64,000 nt of DNA from a candidate division TA06 bacterium (GTDB taxonomy: Bacteria; Edwardsbacteria; AC1; EtOH8). The notes beneath the pieces were generated by a model. That model did no database searches. It was given only the letters and a program-made list of their open reading frames with translations, and was not told the origin of the DNA. Both the position numbers and the translations under genes were made by a program. Within the stretch, counting starts at the first letter, position 1. Every line of letters starts with the position of its first letter. Of the stretch, positions 32,533-42,639 are shown piece after piece. The DNA is taken from NCBI GenBank assembly GCA_016235665.1, contig JACRJI010000011.1, positions 62,001-126,000 on the forward strand. The letters run 5' to 3'.

Positions 32533-33881
32533 AACTACGATTTCCCATTTCCCATTTTCTGATTTGGACGTTCATACTTTTTCTGCTTTTAAATTTTGCA
32601 GACATAGGAATGGCTCAGGAGTACCAGCCGTCCCTGCTGGTCTATCCGCCATTCGGGCATTCCATGGGGTTCCACAAGGCCGGGACGTTCTACCTGAAGC
32701 TGTTGTTGGGCTGGGGATCGCGGTTCGAGGATCCCCAGGGCGTCGCCTGCGTCCGCTTAAAGGAGACAGACGATACCGGCACCGGGGATGACGATGACGA
32801 TGTCACCGTTTACATGGTAAACTCCGGGAGAAACCAGATCATCTACAACCAGGGACTGAGCGGCCTGAAGTCCTTTGGCCAGATGGGCAGCGGGCCTGGG
32901 CAGTTCCACACCCCGCGGGGCATCGCCGCCACCGAGGACGGCCAGGTCTACGTGGCCGACCTGAACAACAGTCGGGTAGTCTGTCTGCAGAACCGGAAAG
33001 AAATCCTAAAGTTCGCCCGCAACATCGGCGAGGGTATTTTGCTGCATCCCCAAGGCTGCGCGGTGGACAACCGGGGGCAGTTATATGTCACCGATACCGG
33101 GCACAACCAAGTGGTGATCTTCGACTCACTGGGAACGCAGACCTTCAGCTTCGGCGGCGAGGGGGTGCTGGACGAGCCCTTTGGGATAGCAGTCCAGGGC
33201 TTCGGCGACCGCTGGACCTTTTTTAAGGAGACCGCCGTCATCGTGGCCGATTCCATCTGCGCCCGGATCCAGAAGTTCGACCAGCAGGGCCGGCTGGTGG
33301 CCCGGATCGCCAACACCGACATCGGACTGCCGGGGGCCTACTTTTCCTACCTGGCTTTGGACTATTTTGGAAACCTTTACGCCACCGACATGATCAACCA
33401 CCAGGTGCACAAGTTCGACCGGAACCTTAAATACGTGGCCGGGTTCGGACGGAAGGGCTTGAGCGAAATGGAATTCGAGTCGCCCCGGGGCATCGCCGTC
33501 TGGAAGCGCTTTGGGCAGGTGTTCGTGATGGAACGGGAGTCGGCCCAGTATTACTGGATAGGGATAGACGGGTACATCAAGCAGGTCTCGCCGCCGGTGA
33601 TAGACAGCCTGCACCCCGGAGCCACCATAGTATTGCAGCTTTACGAGCCGGCCGACCTGAACATTCAGATACTGGATTCTTTGAACCAGCCGGTGCGGCA
33701 GTTGCTGCACGAGTTCCGGGAAAAGCTGGGGGAGAACTTTTTGATCTGGGACGGGGAGGACGACAGGGGAAGGCCGGTGCCGGCCGGGGAGTACACCATA
33801 AGCGTGACCATGTCGCCGACCTACTCGGCCAAGGGATATTTCACCAAGACGGTGACGGCCAAGGTGAGGAAGGCGGAGTGA
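32529..33881 (+). CDS. Secreted NHL-repeat beta-propeller with FlgD-like C-terminus
   Basis: The 450-aa protein has a signal peptide (ending IGMA/Q near residue 33). NHL-type blades with typical text follow (GQFHTPRGIAATEDGQVYVA, HPQGCAVDNRGQLYVTDTGH, YLALDYFGNLYATDMINH, FESPRGIAVWKRFGQ). The C-terminal FlgD-like Ig fold reads IQILDSLNQPVRQLL...WDGEDDRGRPVPAGEYTI. It overlaps the transglycosylase gene by ATGA, so the two may act together at the cell wall. The ligand is unknown. The region coding its signal peptide resembles the small GGGAAATGGGAAAT repeats of this window. Confidence 0.82.
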   Translation: MKLRFPISHFLIWTFILFLLLNFADIGMAQEYQPSLLVYPPFGHSMGFHKAGTFYLKLLLGWGSRFEDPQGVACVRLKETDDTGTGDDDDDVTVYMVNSGRNQIIYNQGLSGLKSFGQMGSGPGQFHTPRGIAATEDGQVYVADLNNSRVVCLQNRKEILKFARNIGEGILLHPQGCAVDNRGQLYVTDTGHNQVVIFDSLGTQTFSFGGEGVLDEPFGIAVQGFGDRWTFFKETAVIVADSICARIQKFDQQGRLVARIANTDIGLPGAYFSYLALDYFGNLYATDMINHQVHKFDRNLKYVAGFGRKGLSEMEFESPRGIAVWKRFGQVFVMERESAQYYWIGIDGYIKQVSPPVIDSLHPGATIVLQLYEPADLNIQILDSLNQPVRQLLHEFREKLGENFLIWDGEDDRGRPVPAGEYTISVTMSPTYSAKGYFTKTVTAKVRKAE

Positions 33882-33906
33882 TTGTTGTACAAAATGTATA
33901 TTATAC

Positions 33907-33936
33907 TTGACAAGAGGTGTATTGATTTGGTATATT
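33907..33936 (+). promoter_or_regulatory. Sigma-70-type promoter placed for a leaderless message
   Basis: TTGACA (33907-33912), an 18-bp spacer, TATATT (33931-33936), with the ATG at 33944 again 7 bp after the -10 box and no ribosome site. Confidence 0.62.
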
Positions 33937-33943
33937 TGAAATT

Positions 33944-34924
33944 ATGCAAAGCATAAAATTAATTTACTTTTGGATTGCCTGCATATTACAACAAAGAATA
34001 AAGCCTGCGGCTATAGTTTTTACTATAGTTATAGGCTTTTTGTTTTTCTGTGGCTGCAGTAATAAAACAGCTACAGAAGTAGAACCACCGCCATTCGACT
34101 GGCCTGTTTATAAAGATTTCGATCCATCATGGTCACCTGATGGCACAATTATAGCATACGTCCAGAATGATATTTCAGTTCCTCCCGTTGGAATATATTT
34201 TATTAATCCCGATGGCACGAATAAAAGATTGTTCTTGGAGTCTATTGAATTTACTACTTTATGGCGCAAACCCGATTGGTCGCCCGACGGCAAATGGTTA
34301 GTGCTTTGCGAAACCTATAGCGCACAAATATATAAAATTAGGGTGCCTGAAGGTGACAGCCTGACGCAGCTTACAACAATGGGTAGAAACTTTTTCCCAG
34401 CATGGAACCCGGATGGAAAGAAAATTGCTTGGGATACAAATTATATGGACTCTCTGGGAGCCAATGTAATCTGGATAATGGATGCTGATGGTAGTAATAA
34501 AAAGAATATCTGCCAGCAGGGGGTTGGCGAAAGGCGAATGCCTGATTGGAATCCTATAACCAATAAAATTGTTCACATGCGATATGGGGATGATGATGGT
34601 ACTGTTTGGAGAGGAATAGCTGAAATGGATACTAATGGCGAAAATGTACGCCATATATTTGAAATAAGTTTAACGGGTTCCTATCCCAAAGTATCCCCCG
34701 ATGGCACTAAAATAGTTTTTAGTTCTCAGGCAGAGGGTCAGGGTCCAAGGGTTTGGGTAGTTAATTCAGACGGCAACAATCCGATAAAACTAACAGAAAC
34801 CGGAGGCGACCACCCTGCATGGTCGCCGGATGGCAACGGCATTGTTTATTGCAACACCGGGGTTGACGGCAGACTTTGGATAATGAATGCTGATGGTTCA
34901 AATAAAAGAAAGTTAACCCCATAG
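33944..34924 (+). CDS. TolB-like (PD40/WD40-type) propeller lipoprotein
   Basis: The 326-aa protein has a hydrophobic leader with a lipobox-like FLFFCGCSNK; the second Cys would be lipidated. PD40 blades recur as DPSWSPDGTIIAYV, KPDWSPDGKWLVL, FPAWNPDGKKIAWD, YPKVSPDGTKIVFSS and HPAWSPDGNGIVYC, with INPDGTNKR-type turns. These blades form the TolB and DPP-IV propellers. There is no Tol-Pal gene nearby. The gene is AT-rich against its neighbours and is transcribed alone between a promoter and a strong terminator, which suggests acquisition or a separate role. Confidence 0.78.
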   Translation: MQSIKLIYFWIACILQQRIKPAAIVFTIVIGFLFFCGCSNKTATEVEPPPFDWPVYKDFDPSWSPDGTIIAYVQNDISVPPVGIYFINPDGTNKRLFLESIEFTTLWRKPDWSPDGKWLVLCETYSAQIYKIRVPEGDSLTQLTTMGRNFFPAWNPDGKKIAWDTNYMDSLGANVIWIMDADGSNKKNICQQGVGERRMPDWNPITNKIVHMRYGDDDGTVWRGIAEMDTNGENVRHIFEISLTGSYPKVSPDGTKIVFSSQAEGQGPRVWVVNSDGNNPIKLTETGGDHPAWSPDGNGIVYCNTGVDGRLWIMNADGSNKRKLTP

Positions 34925-34967
34925 CAGAAAGGAATCCCCAATGAAAACGGTAAAACCTTGCAGTTTT

Positions 34968-35006
34968 CACAAAGGCCGGAGCAAAATGCTCCGGCCTTTG
35001 TGTTTT
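34968..35006 (+). terminator. Strong intrinsic terminator
   Basis: CACAAAGGCCGGAGCA (34968-34983) is perfectly complementary to 34987-35002, followed by TTTT. Confidence 0.88.
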
Positions 35007-35036
35007 AAAAAAACAGCAAGGTTTCCCCTTTTCCTC

Positions 35037-35065
35037 TTGAAATATTCCATTTTTTGTGGTAAATT
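35037..35065 (+). promoter_or_regulatory. Sigma-70-type promoter of secA
   Basis: TTGAAA (35037-35042), 17 bp, TAAATT (35060-35065). The secA ATG is 35 bp further, with a weak AAAGG site. Confidence 0.58.
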
Positions 35066-35099
35066 AAGCTGTTACATTGCAACAAATTCAAAGGCTTAA

Positions 35100-38000
35100 A
35101 TGATCAACAAGATACTCCATACCATATTTGGCGACAAAAACACCCGCGAGGCGAAAAAACTCTGGCCCATTGTGGAACAGGTCAACCTTGAGGCCAAGGA
35201 ATTACAGGATGTTTCCGATGCCGACTTGCAGGCCAAAACCGCTGAATTCAAAAAGTACATAGAGGACGCCCGGAAAGAGGGTCAGGACGACAAGAAGACG
35301 CTGGAAGAGCTGCTACCGCAGTCCTTTGCCGTGGTCAAGGAAGCCTGCCGGCGGCATGTGGGAAAGAAGTGGGAGGTCTGCGGGCTGGAGCTGGGCTGGG
35401 AGATGGTCCCCTTCGACGTCCAGATACTGGGCGGGATCGCCCTGCACCAGGGCAAGATAGCGGAAATGGCCACCGGCGAGGGCAAGACCCTGGTCGCCAC
35501 CATGCCGGTCTACCTTAATGCCCTGACCGGCGACGGGGTGCACCTGGTCACCGTCAACAATTACCTGGCCCGCCGCGACAGCCAGTGGATGGGGCAGATC
35601 TACCGCTTCCTGGGCCTGACGGTGGGCTGTCTGGACGACACCGAGCCCGGCACCCCGGAGCGGCGGGCAGCCTACCACTGCGACATAGTCTACGGCACCA
35701 ACAACGAGTTCGGGTTCGACTACCTGCGGGACAACATGGCGCTGAGCCCGGAGCAGTGCGTCCAGCGCAAGCACTACTACGCCATCATCGACGAGGTGGA
35801 CTCCATTTTGATAGACGAGGCCCGGACCCCGCTGATCATCTCCGGCCCGGTGGAGCATTCTACCCACCGCTACGACGAGATGAAGCGCCCGGTGGAAAAA
35901 TTAGTGGAGAGCCAGTCCCACCTGGTCAACCGGATAGTGGCCGAGGCCGAAAAACTGCTGGCCGAGGGCGAGGACTACCAGGCCGGGATCAAGCTGCTGC
36001 AGGCCGTCCGGGGCGCGCCCAAGCACAAGAAGCTCTCCAAACTGCTGCAAGAGGGGGCCCACAAGCAGACCATGCAGCAGGTGGAAGTGGACTACATGCG
36101 GGACAAGAAGATGTCGGAGATAGACGAGGAGCTGTTCTTTGCCATCGACGAAAAATCCCACGTGGTGGACCTGACCGAAAAGGGCCGCCAGGCCATCTCT
36201 CCCAAGGATCCCGATCTGTTCATCATCCCCGACCTGACCACCGAGATCCACCGGATAGATTCCGACAGCGCCCTGAGCCCCGAGCAGAAGATGGAGGCCA
36301 AGCAGAAACTGGACCGGCTGTTCTCGGAACGCTCCGAGAAGAACCAGAACATCGCCCAGCTGCTGCGGGCCTATTCCCTGTTCGACAAGGACGTGGAATA
36401 CGTGGTCTCCGAGGGCAAGGTGCTGATAGTGGACGAGTTCACCGGCCGGCTGATGCCGGGCCGCCGCTTCTCCGACGGCCTGCACCAGGCGCTGGAGGCC
36501 AAGGAGAACGTGGTCATAGAACGGGAGACCCAGACCCTGGCCACCATCACCATCCAGAATTACTTTAGGCTTTACCAAAAGCTGGCCGGCATGACCGGCA
36601 CCGCCGAGACCGAGGCCGGGGAGTTCTACGAGATCTACAAGCTGGAAGTGCAGGTGATCCCCACCAACCGCCCGGCCCGCCGCCGCGACTACGACGACGT
36701 GATCTACCGCACCCGCCGGGAGAAGTTCAACGCGGTGATCGAGGAGATAGAGCTGATGCACAAGGCCCGCCGGCCGGTGCTGGTGGGCACGGTCTCGGTG
36801 GAGACCTCGGAGACCATGTCCCGGATGCTGGCCCGCAAGGGCATCAAGCATTCGGTGCTGAACGCCAAGTACCACCAGAAGGAGGCCGAGATCATCTCGC
36901 TGGCCGGGCAGGCCGGAAACGTAGTGATAGCCACCAACATGGCCGGGCGCGGCACCGACATCAAGCTGGGGCCGGAGGTGGTCAAGAGCCCCCACTGCCG
37001 CCTGGTGCAGAGCGACAATGACCCCGCCCAGTGCCCGCACCTGGAGGAGCTGAAGTGCAAACAGCAGGTGCCCTGCGGCCTGCACATCATCGGCACCGAG
37101 CGGCACGAGGCCCGGCGCATCGACCGCCAGCTGCGGGGCCGGGCCGGGCGCCAGGGCGATCCCGGATCGTCCCGGTTCTACCTTTCTCTTGAGGACGACC
37201 TGATGCGGCTGTTCGGCTCCGACAAGATAGCCGGGGTGATGGCCAAGATGGGGGCCGAGGAGGGCGAGGTGCTGACCCACCCGCTTTTGACACGGCAGAT
37301 AGGCACCGCCCAGAAAAGGGTGGAGGGCTACAACTTTGACATCCGCAAGCACCTGCTGGAATACGACGACGTGATGAACAAGCAGCGGGAGGCCATTTAC
37401 CAGATGCGCCACCAGGCCCTGGTGGAGACCGACCTCAGCGCCGAGATGACCGAGCTGATGGAGCGGGTGGTGGAATACGGGCTGGATGAACACGTGGACG
37501 CCAAGGAATATTCCGAGAACTGGGACTGGCCGGGCCTGAACGATTATTTCCGCCGGCACTTTTTGCTGGAGATCTCCATTCCCGACTCCCAAAAGAACAA
37601 CATGAAGATCGACCGGCTGCAGGAAGATCTTTTGGCCATGGCCAAAAACCAGTACCAGGCCAAGGAACAGCTGCTGGGGACGCCGCTGATGCGGCAGCTG
37701 GAAAAACTGGTGCGGCTGCAGGTGATAGACGAGAAATGGCGGGAGCACCTCAACAACCTGGACGCCCTCAAGGAAGGCATAAACTTAAGGGCTTACGGCC
37801 AGAAGGACCCTCTGATAGAATACAAGCGGGAATGCTACTCCATGTTCATGGAGCTTTCCCAGGACATAGACCGCCAGACCATAGAGCTTTTGTTCAAAGC
37901 CCATCCGGTGGGGATGAACGCCCCGCAGCCAAGGCAGGTGGCCATGCAGGCCTTTAAGCCCGAACTGGCGGCGCCCTCGGCCCGGCAGCTGCCTCAGGAG

Positions 38001-38159
38001 CATCAGGATTCCGGAACCAGAAGCCCGGTGGGTCCTTCCGAGGGCGACAGGCCCAAGCTGAAGCCGGTTGTTCACGCCGGGCCCAAGGTAGGCCGCAACG
38101 ATCCCTGTCCCTGCGGCAGCGGGAAGAAGTACAAGAAGTGCTGCGGGGTGGATGCCTGA
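35100..38159 (+). CDS. secA: Preprotein translocase ATPase SecA
   Basis: The 1019-aa protein has Walker A in [14 protein letters not shown] (near 125), the [16 protein letters not shown] and [16 protein letters not shown] motifs, [20 protein letters not shown] (Walker B, near 231), MAGRGTDI and [13 protein letters not shown]. The C-terminal zinc SEC-C motif is [19 protein letters not shown]. It is longer than E. coli SecA (901 aa), with an insert of about 90 residues after the first nucleotide-binding region, as in many FCB bacteria. It drives export through SecYEG. Confidence 0.98.
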   Translation: MINKILHTIFGDKNTREAKKLWPIVEQVNLEAKELQDVSDADLQAKTAEFKKYIEDARKEGQDDKKTLEELLPQSFAVVKEACRRHVGKKWEVCGLELGWEMVPFDVQILGGIALHQGKIAEMATGEGKTLVATMPVYLNALTGDGVHLVTVNNYLARRDSQWMGQIYRFLGLTVGCLDDTEPGTPERRAAYHCDIVYGTNNEFGFDYLRDNMALSPEQCVQRKHYYAIIDEVDSILIDEARTPLIISGPVEHSTHRYDEMKRPVEKLVESQSHLVNRIVAEAEKLLAEGEDYQAGIKLLQAVRGAPKHKKLSKLLQEGAHKQTMQQVEVDYMRDKKMSEIDEELFFAIDEKSHVVDLTEKGRQAISPKDPDLFIIPDLTTEIHRIDSDSALSPEQKMEAKQKLDRLFSERSEKNQNIAQLLRAYSLFDKDVEYVVSEGKVLIVDEFTGRLMPGRRFSDGLHQALEAKENVVIERETQTLATITIQNYFRLYQKLAGMTGTAETEAGEFYEIYKLEVQVIPTNRPARRRDYDDVIYRTRREKFNAVIEEIELMHKARRPVLVGTVSVETSETMSRMLARKGIKHSVLNAKYHQKEAEIISLAGQAGNVVIATNMAGRGTDIKLGPEVVKSPHCRLVQSDNDPAQCPHLEELKCKQQVPCGLHIIGTERHEARRIDRQLRGRAGRQGDPGSSRFYLSLEDDLMRLFGSDKIAGVMAKMGAEEGEVLTHPLLTRQIGTAQKRVEGYNFDIRKHLLEYDDVMNKQREAIYQMRHQALVETDLSAEMTELMERVVEYGLDEHVDAKEYSENWDWPGLNDYFRRHFLLEISIPDSQKNNMKIDRLQEDLLAMAKNQYQAKEQLLGTPLMRQLEKLVRLQVIDEKWREHLNNLDALKEGINLRAYGQKDPLIEYKRECYSMFMELSQDIDRQTIELLFKAHPVGMNAPQPRQVAMQAFKPELAAPSARQLPQEHQDSGTRSPVGPSEGDRPKLKPVVHAGPKVGRNDPCPCGSGKKYKKCCGVDA

Positions 38160-38195
38160 AACAAATAGAAACCAGAAAAACTGAAAATAACCAAG

Positions 38196-38340
38196 TAACT
38201 TCTTTAACGCATAGACGCGAAGGACGCGAAGTGTTTTAATATTACGTTAAAAGTCTTTTGCTTAAAAAAATCCAATTATCTTAGCGATCACTTCGACAAT
38301 ACTCAGTGCATGCTTTGCGTCTTAGCGGTTTAATATTCAG
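38196..38340 (+). repeat. Inverted dispersed repeat between secA and the coiled-coil gene
   Basis: TTTAACGCATAGACGCGAAG near the left end and TTTGCGTCTTAGCGGTTTAA near the right end are roughly reverse complements. The same type appears at 48996. Confidence 0.6.
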
Positions 38341-38362
38341 CAAACTTTGAAAGGTCTGATAT

Positions 38363-39589
38363 ATGGTACCTCCACAGGAAAAACAGGATACCGGCGCGTT
38401 TAACTCCTGGCTGAGCAACCTGGCCAAACCCGCCGGCGGTCCGGCTCCGGCCCGGCCCCAGGCTCAGGGAGCCGCGCCCCAGGCCGCCAAGGCCAAGCCG
38501 CAGGGTGACGGGGTATTGGGCGATGTCGACGGTGAGATCGACGATATCTTCGGGCGGATAGTAAGCGAGGAAGCGCCCCAGCCCTTTGGCGCCTATACCC
38601 CGCCGGCGGCCCACGCGGCCGCTGTTCCGGTCGCCCCGCCGCCGGTACAGCCCGTTCCGCCCCAGCCGGTCTACCAGCAGCCAACGCCTGCTCCGAGGCC
38701 TCCGGCTGTGCCCCGGGTGGAAATGCCTTCCTTTGCCCCGCCGCCCCGGCCCGTGGCGCCTCTTGCTCCGCCCCAGGCCTACCGGCCCCAGCCAGCTGCC
38801 CCGGCTATCCCGCCCGTTCCCACCTTCCAGCCTTCGCCGGAACCGCAGGGCATGCCGATGATGGATCCCGCCATGATGGAAGCCCAGATAGAAGGCGCGG
38901 TGGCCGAAGCCGTGTCCGGCTTACAGAAACAGATGGAAAGTTTAAAGGCCCAGCACCAGGCCGAGATGCAGCAGCAGATCAGCGGCTTGAATGCCCAATA
39001 TCAGGCGGAGCTTCAAAAGCAGGTTGAAGGCATGAAAGCCCAGCATCAGGAAGAACTTCAGCAGAACATCGCCCAAACCAAGAATGAACTGGCCGCTCAG
39101 GTCAAGGACCTGCAGACCAAGTTCCAGGAACAGCGGCAAAAGTGGGAAAAGATACTCAACGACCTGCGTTCGCGCAACGATGAGCTGTTAAGGGCCAACC
39201 AGGAGATGGAGCAGCAGATGGAATCGCTCCGGGAACGCCACAGCGCCATGATCCAGGAATACGCCGACCTGAAGAACCAGAGCCAGCAGGCAGCATATCA
39301 GCAGGCCGCTGCAGATATCCGCATACCGGAGATATCTGCAACGGTATCTGCTCCTGATCCCTCCGAACTCAGCCTTCCCCTATCAATGACACAGCCAGCA
39401 CCGGAGATCCATCCGATGCCGGAGGTCAAGATAGAAATGCCGTCTTCCGAAATGGACATCCCGGCCAGGGTCCAGCCGGAGGCAGTGCTGGAGATCCCCC
39501 AAGCCAAGCAGGCCCAGCCGGACGACAACGCCGACCTGATGGCTGAACTGGAGGCTTTGGAGCTGGAAATGAAAAAGATCAAGGGTTAA
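38363..39589 (+). CDS. Proline-rich coiled-coil protein, unknown
   Basis: The 408-aa protein is cytoplasmic by lack of signal peptide or membrane helix. Order: short helix (AFNSWLSNLAKP), an acidic patch with GDVDGEIDDIFGRIVSEEAP (about 53-72), a Pro/Ala-rich linker (75-175), a coiled coil (about 180-315) with a 15-residue repeat (LKAQHQAEMQQQISG, LNAQYQAELQKQVEG, MKAQHQEELQQ), and a C-terminal acidic helix. It looks like a scaffold or polar-organising protein. I recognise no family. mutM starts 4 bp after its stop, so the two are probably co-transcribed. Confidence 0.7.
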   Translation: MVPPQEKQDTGAFNSWLSNLAKPAGGPAPARPQAQGAAPQAAKAKPQGDGVLGDVDGEIDDIFGRIVSEEAPQPFGAYTPPAAHAAAVPVAPPPVQPVPPQPVYQQPTPAPRPPAVPRVEMPSFAPPPRPVAPLAPPQAYRPQPAAPAIPPVPTFQPSPEPQGMPMMDPAMMEAQIEGAVAEAVSGLQKQMESLKAQHQAEMQQQISGLNAQYQAELQKQVEGMKAQHQEELQQNIAQTKNELAAQVKDLQTKFQEQRQKWEKILNDLRSRNDELLRANQEMEQQMESLRERHSAMIQEYADLKNQSQQAAYQQAAADIRIPEISATVSAPDPSELSLPLSMTQPAPEIHPMPEVKIEMPSSEMDIPARVQPEAVLEIPQAKQAQPDDNADLMAELEALELEMKKIKG

Positions 39590-39593
39590 GCTG

Positions 39594-40412
39594 ATGCCGG
39601 AACTGCCTGAAGTAGAAACTGTCAGAAGAGATCTGAACCGCCTGTTGCCCGAACGGATAATTGGCCAGACTGACGGGCCGTTTCCCGGGTCGGTCAAAGG
39701 AATCGGTTTTAAGAAATTTGCTGATTTTATTCAAGGGTCAAAAATTGTTAAAGTAAACCGGCGGGCCAAATACCTTTTGATAGCAATGGACTCGGGCCTG
39801 ACCCTGGTCATCCATCTTAAAATGACCGGGGTGCTGCAGCACCAGCAAAAAGATGATCCTTTGCCCAGATCGGCCAGGATCATCTTTTATTTTAAAGACA
39901 GCACCAGGCTGGTGTTCTCCGATCAGCGCAAATTCGGTTCCATTAAGCTGACCGGTGACCCAGACGAACTGCCGGAGATCAAGAAACTGGGGCCGGAGCC
40001 TTTGGACGGGAAATTCACTCCAGTGGTTTTAAAGAAAAGGCTGGCCGGCCGCAGGGGGCCGGTCAAGACGGTGCTGCTGGACCAGACGGTGCTGGCCGGG
40101 CTGGGGAACATCTACGTGCTGGAAGCATTGCACCGGGCGGGGATCGCTCCCCAGCGCTCGGCCGCCCTGCTTAAAGATGCGCAGATAAAAAAACTGCACT
40201 CCGCCATAGTCAGGACACTGAAGGAAGCCATCGCCGCCCGGGGCAGCTCGGTGGACACCTACCGGGACGGCCAGGGAAAAAGCGGATGGTTCCAGGTAAA
40301 GCACAGGGTCTATGACAAGGAAGGCTTAAAATGCAAGAAGTGCGGGCATACCATAGTCAAGGAGATGTTCCGGGGCCGGGGAACGTATTGGTGTCCGAAG
40401 TGCCAACGATAG
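39594..40412 (+). CDS. mutM: Formamidopyrimidine-DNA glycosylase (MutM/Fpg)
   Basis: The 272-aa protein begins MPELPEVETVRRDL, so the catalytic Pro2 and Glu3 are in place; Lys in NRRAKYLLIAMD matches the conserved mid-domain Lys. The H2TH region (LDQTVLAGLGNIYVLEALHR) and the zinc finger (CKKCGHTIVKEMFRGRGTYWCPKC) are intact. It removes 8-oxoguanine and nicks the abasic site. The usual length is 270-275. Confidence 0.96.
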   Translation: MPELPEVETVRRDLNRLLPERIIGQTDGPFPGSVKGIGFKKFADFIQGSKIVKVNRRAKYLLIAMDSGLTLVIHLKMTGVLQHQQKDDPLPRSARIIFYFKDSTRLVFSDQRKFGSIKLTGDPDELPEIKKLGPEPLDGKFTPVVLKKRLAGRRGPVKTVLLDQTVLAGLGNIYVLEALHRAGIAPQRSAALLKDAQIKKLHSAIVRTLKEAIAARGSSVDTYRDGQGKSGWFQVKHRVYDKEGLKCKKCGHTIVKEMFRGRGTYWCPKCQR

Positions 40413-40487
40413 GGAACAGGGAACAGGGGACAGGGGACAGGGGACAGGGGACAGGGACTAGGGTCTAGTATCTAGTATCTAGGGTCA
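40411..40487 (+). repeat. Short tandem repeats after mutM
   Basis: Four to five copies of the octamer AGGGGACA, preceded by two GGGAACA copies, then TCTAGTATCTAGTATCTAGG, also period 8. This is a simple-sequence tract in noncoding DNA and not a CRISPR, since it has no spacers. Confidence 0.85.
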
Positions 40488-40561
40488 AGGTGTTAGTGAG
40501 TGAATGATAATTGGATCGCAGCTGAAACAGAAAACAGAAAATAGTAAACAGTAAAAATCAT

Positions 40562-41047
40562 ATGAAAATTGGATTGATCTCAGACACCCACGACGACCTC
40601 AAGTCCTGTTACAAGGCCTGCGAGGCCTTCAAGACGGACGGCGTCAAGACCGTGCTGCACGCCGGGGACATGATCTCACCGTTCATGGTGCCGGTGTTCG
40701 AACAGGCCAAGCTCAAACTGATCGCAGTTTTCGGCAATAACGACGGCGACAGGGTCTACCTCTCCCAGAAATTCCAGGAGGCCGGGTTTGAACTGCACCC
40801 CGGGCCATACGAGTTCGACCTGGGCTCCCGGCGGATCTGCATGATGCACGAGCCCTACTGCCTGGAGAGCCTGGTCAAGTCCGGCAATTTTGACCTGGTG
40901 GTCTACGGTCACACCCACAAGCTGGACATCAGGGAAGAGGGGACGCTGGTGATCAACCCCGGCGAGGGCTGCGGGTATCTTTCAGGAAAACCCACCTGCG
41001 CGGTGGTGGACCTCTCGGACATGAGCGGCCGGATAATAGATCTCTAA
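40562..41047 (+). CDS. YfcE/MJ0936-type metallophosphoesterase
   Basis: The 161-aa protein has the calcineurin-like metal motifs: DTHDD (residues 8-12), VLHAGDMIS, VFGNNDGD, a later MMHEPYC in place of the usual GHG, and VYGHTHKLD. Family members hydrolyse phosphodiesters such as bis-pNPP in the presence of Mn or Ni; the natural substrate is not known. The next gene, larE, starts 1 bp after its stop. Confidence 0.9.
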   Translation: MKIGLISDTHDDLKSCYKACEAFKTDGVKTVLHAGDMISPFMVPVFEQAKLKLIAVFGNNDGDRVYLSQKFQEAGFELHPGPYEFDLGSRRICMMHEPYCLESLVKSGNFDLVVYGHTHKLDIREEGTLVINPGEGCGYLSGKPTCAVVDLSDMSGRIIDL

Positions 41048-41048
41048 T

Positions 41049-41903
41049 ATGCCACAGAGACTCAGAGACGCAGAGCCGGATAAAGATTTAAACGGCAAAA
41101 AAAATAAACTGACAGCATTGCTCAGAAGCTACGGCAGTGCCCTGATCGCTTATTCCGGCGGGGTGGATAGCACTTTGCTGGCGGTGCTGGCCCGGGAAGC
41201 GCTGGGAGACAATTGTCTGGCCGTCACGGCCGTATCGCCGATACACAACACAGAAGAAGTTGAAACAGCCAAGGCCCTGGCCCGCAATTTCGGAATAAAA
41301 CACTTGGTCATAAGATCACGGGAACTCAATGACCCGGCCTTTAAATCCAACCCAGTTTCGCGCTGTTATCACTGCAAGAAAATGCTGTTTGAACAGATCA
41401 GGGCCCTGGCGAAACGCCGGGGGATCAACACTGTCATTGACGGCAGCAACGCCGATGACCTTAAAGCCTACCGCCCCGGCCTGAAAGCGCTGAAGGAGTT
41501 GAAGATAAAAAGCCCGCTGGCCGAAGCCGGTTTTACCAAGAACGAGATCCGGCAGATGGCAAAGCAGAAGGGAATTCCAACCTGGAACGCTCCGGCCAAT
41601 TCCTGCCTGGCCACCAGGATCCCCTACGGGACGGCCATCACCCCCAAAATACTGAAACAGATCGAGAGAGCGGAGCAGGCCCTGCACCAGTTGGGGTTCA
41701 GCCAGTGCCGGGTAAGGCATCACGGGGAACTGGCCCGGCTGGAGATTCTTCCATCTGAATTTGACAAAGTACTTAAGTCTAAAGACAAGATAATTGGTTC
41801 CCTGCGCAGGGCCGGATTCAAATTCATCGCCCTTGATCTGGCCGGATATCAATCCGGTTGTTTTGATTCTCAAACGAATGACGGGAAAAATGGAAAAAGA
41901 TAA
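41049..41903 (+). CDS. larE: ATP-dependent sacrificial sulfur transferase LarE
   Basis: The 284-aa protein has the PP-loop SGGVDS (36-41) and the family's sulfur-donor cysteine, Cys186 in NSCLATRIPYG. A second conserved pair is in SRCYHCKKMLFEQI. LarE adenylates and thiolates the pyridinium dicarboxylate carrier in nickel-pincer cofactor synthesis. Oddity: the first codons come from DNA (ATGCCACAGAGACTCAGAGA) that looks like a dispersed intergenic repeat, so the N-terminus may have been rebuilt by it. It overlaps larB by 14 bp. Confidence 0.93.
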   Translation: MPQRLRDAEPDKDLNGKKNKLTALLRSYGSALIAYSGGVDSTLLAVLAREALGDNCLAVTAVSPIHNTEEVETAKALARNFGIKHLVIRSRELNDPAFKSNPVSRCYHCKKMLFEQIRALAKRRGINTVIDGSNADDLKAYRPGLKALKELKIKSPLAEAGFTKNEIRQMAKQKGIPTWNAPANSCLATRIPYGTAITPKILKQIERAEQALHQLGFSQCRVRHHGELARLEILPSEFDKVLKSKDKIIGSLRRAGFKFIALDLAGYQSGCFDSQTNDGKNGKR

Positions 41904-42639
41904 ACTGAAGAAAATAATAAAGGACATCCGGGCCGGGAAGCTGACGGAAGACAGGGCCCTGGAAGCCTTGCGGCATCTGCCTTTCCGGGACCTGGGTTTT
42001 GCCAGCATAGACAACCACCGGCAGCTGCGCCGGGGGGCGCCGGAAGTGATCTTCTGCCAGGGGAAAACCCCCTTACAGGCGGCCAAAATATTCAAGGCCA
42101 TGGCGGGAAGCGGGCTGGTGATGGCCACCCGGGCAACGCAGGACCATTATAAGGCGGTTAAAAAGATGGCACCCGGCGCGGTTTATCATCCCGTGGCCAG
42201 GATCATCAGCAACCGCAAGCCTGCCGTTTCCAAAAGCGCTGAATACATCGCGGTGGTAACGGCCGGGACCTCGGACATCCCGGCGGCCGAAGAGGCGGCC
42301 GTTACTGCGGAATTGCTGGGCTCCAAAGTCGTCCGTTTATGGGACGTGGGCGTGGCCGGTATCCACAGGCTTTTGGACAAGCGGGAAATATTGCAGAAAG
42401 CCCAAACCGTAGTGGCCGTGGCCGGGATGGAAGGGGCTTTGCCCAGCGTGGTCAGCGGCCTGGTGGCCTGCCCGGTGATAGCCGTGCCCACCAGCGTGGG
42501 CTACGGGGCCAGCTTTGGCGGGATCACCGCGCTTTTGGCCATGCTCAACAGCTGCTCGCCCGGAGTGGCAGTGGTCAACATAGACAACGGGTTCGGGGCA
42601 GGTTACCTGGCCTGGATGATCTCCAAGGGAAAGAGCTGA
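41890..42639 (+). CDS. larB: Pyridinium-3,5-biscarboxylic acid mononucleotide synthase LarB
   Basis: The 249-aa protein starts at the ATG at 41890 (MEKDKLKKIIKDIRAGKLTE), not at an upstream in-frame codon inside larE. The N-terminus has the family's LGFASIDNHRQLRRGAPEVIFCQGK; the C-terminal AIR-carboxylase-like domain holds VVTAGTSDIPAAEEAA and VAVAGMEGALPSVVSGL. LarB carboxylates and hydrolyses NaAD, the first step of cofactor synthesis. It overlaps both neighbours, which supports one larEBC operon. Confidence 0.94.
   Translation: MEKDKLKKIIKDIRAGKLTEDRALEALRHLPFRDLGFASIDNHRQLRRGAPEVIFCQGKTPLQAAKIFKAMAGSGLVMATRATQDHYKAVKKMAPGAVYHPVARIISNRKPAVSKSAEYIAVVTAGTSDIPAAEEAAVTAELLGSKVVRLWDVGVAGIHRLLDKREILQKAQTVVAVAGMEGALPSVVSGLVACPVIAVPTSVGYGASFGGITALLAMLNSCSPGVAVVNIDNGFGAGYLAWMISKGKS

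Noticed and set aside
35901-37748. 615-codon ORF on the - strand within secA
   Set aside because: It is the complement of a highly conserved GC-rich gene with clear SecA motifs; its text is low-complexity and without any recognisable domain.
40411-40487. CRISPR-like array
   Set aside because: Octamer repeats adjoin each other with no spacers; this is a simple tandem repeat.
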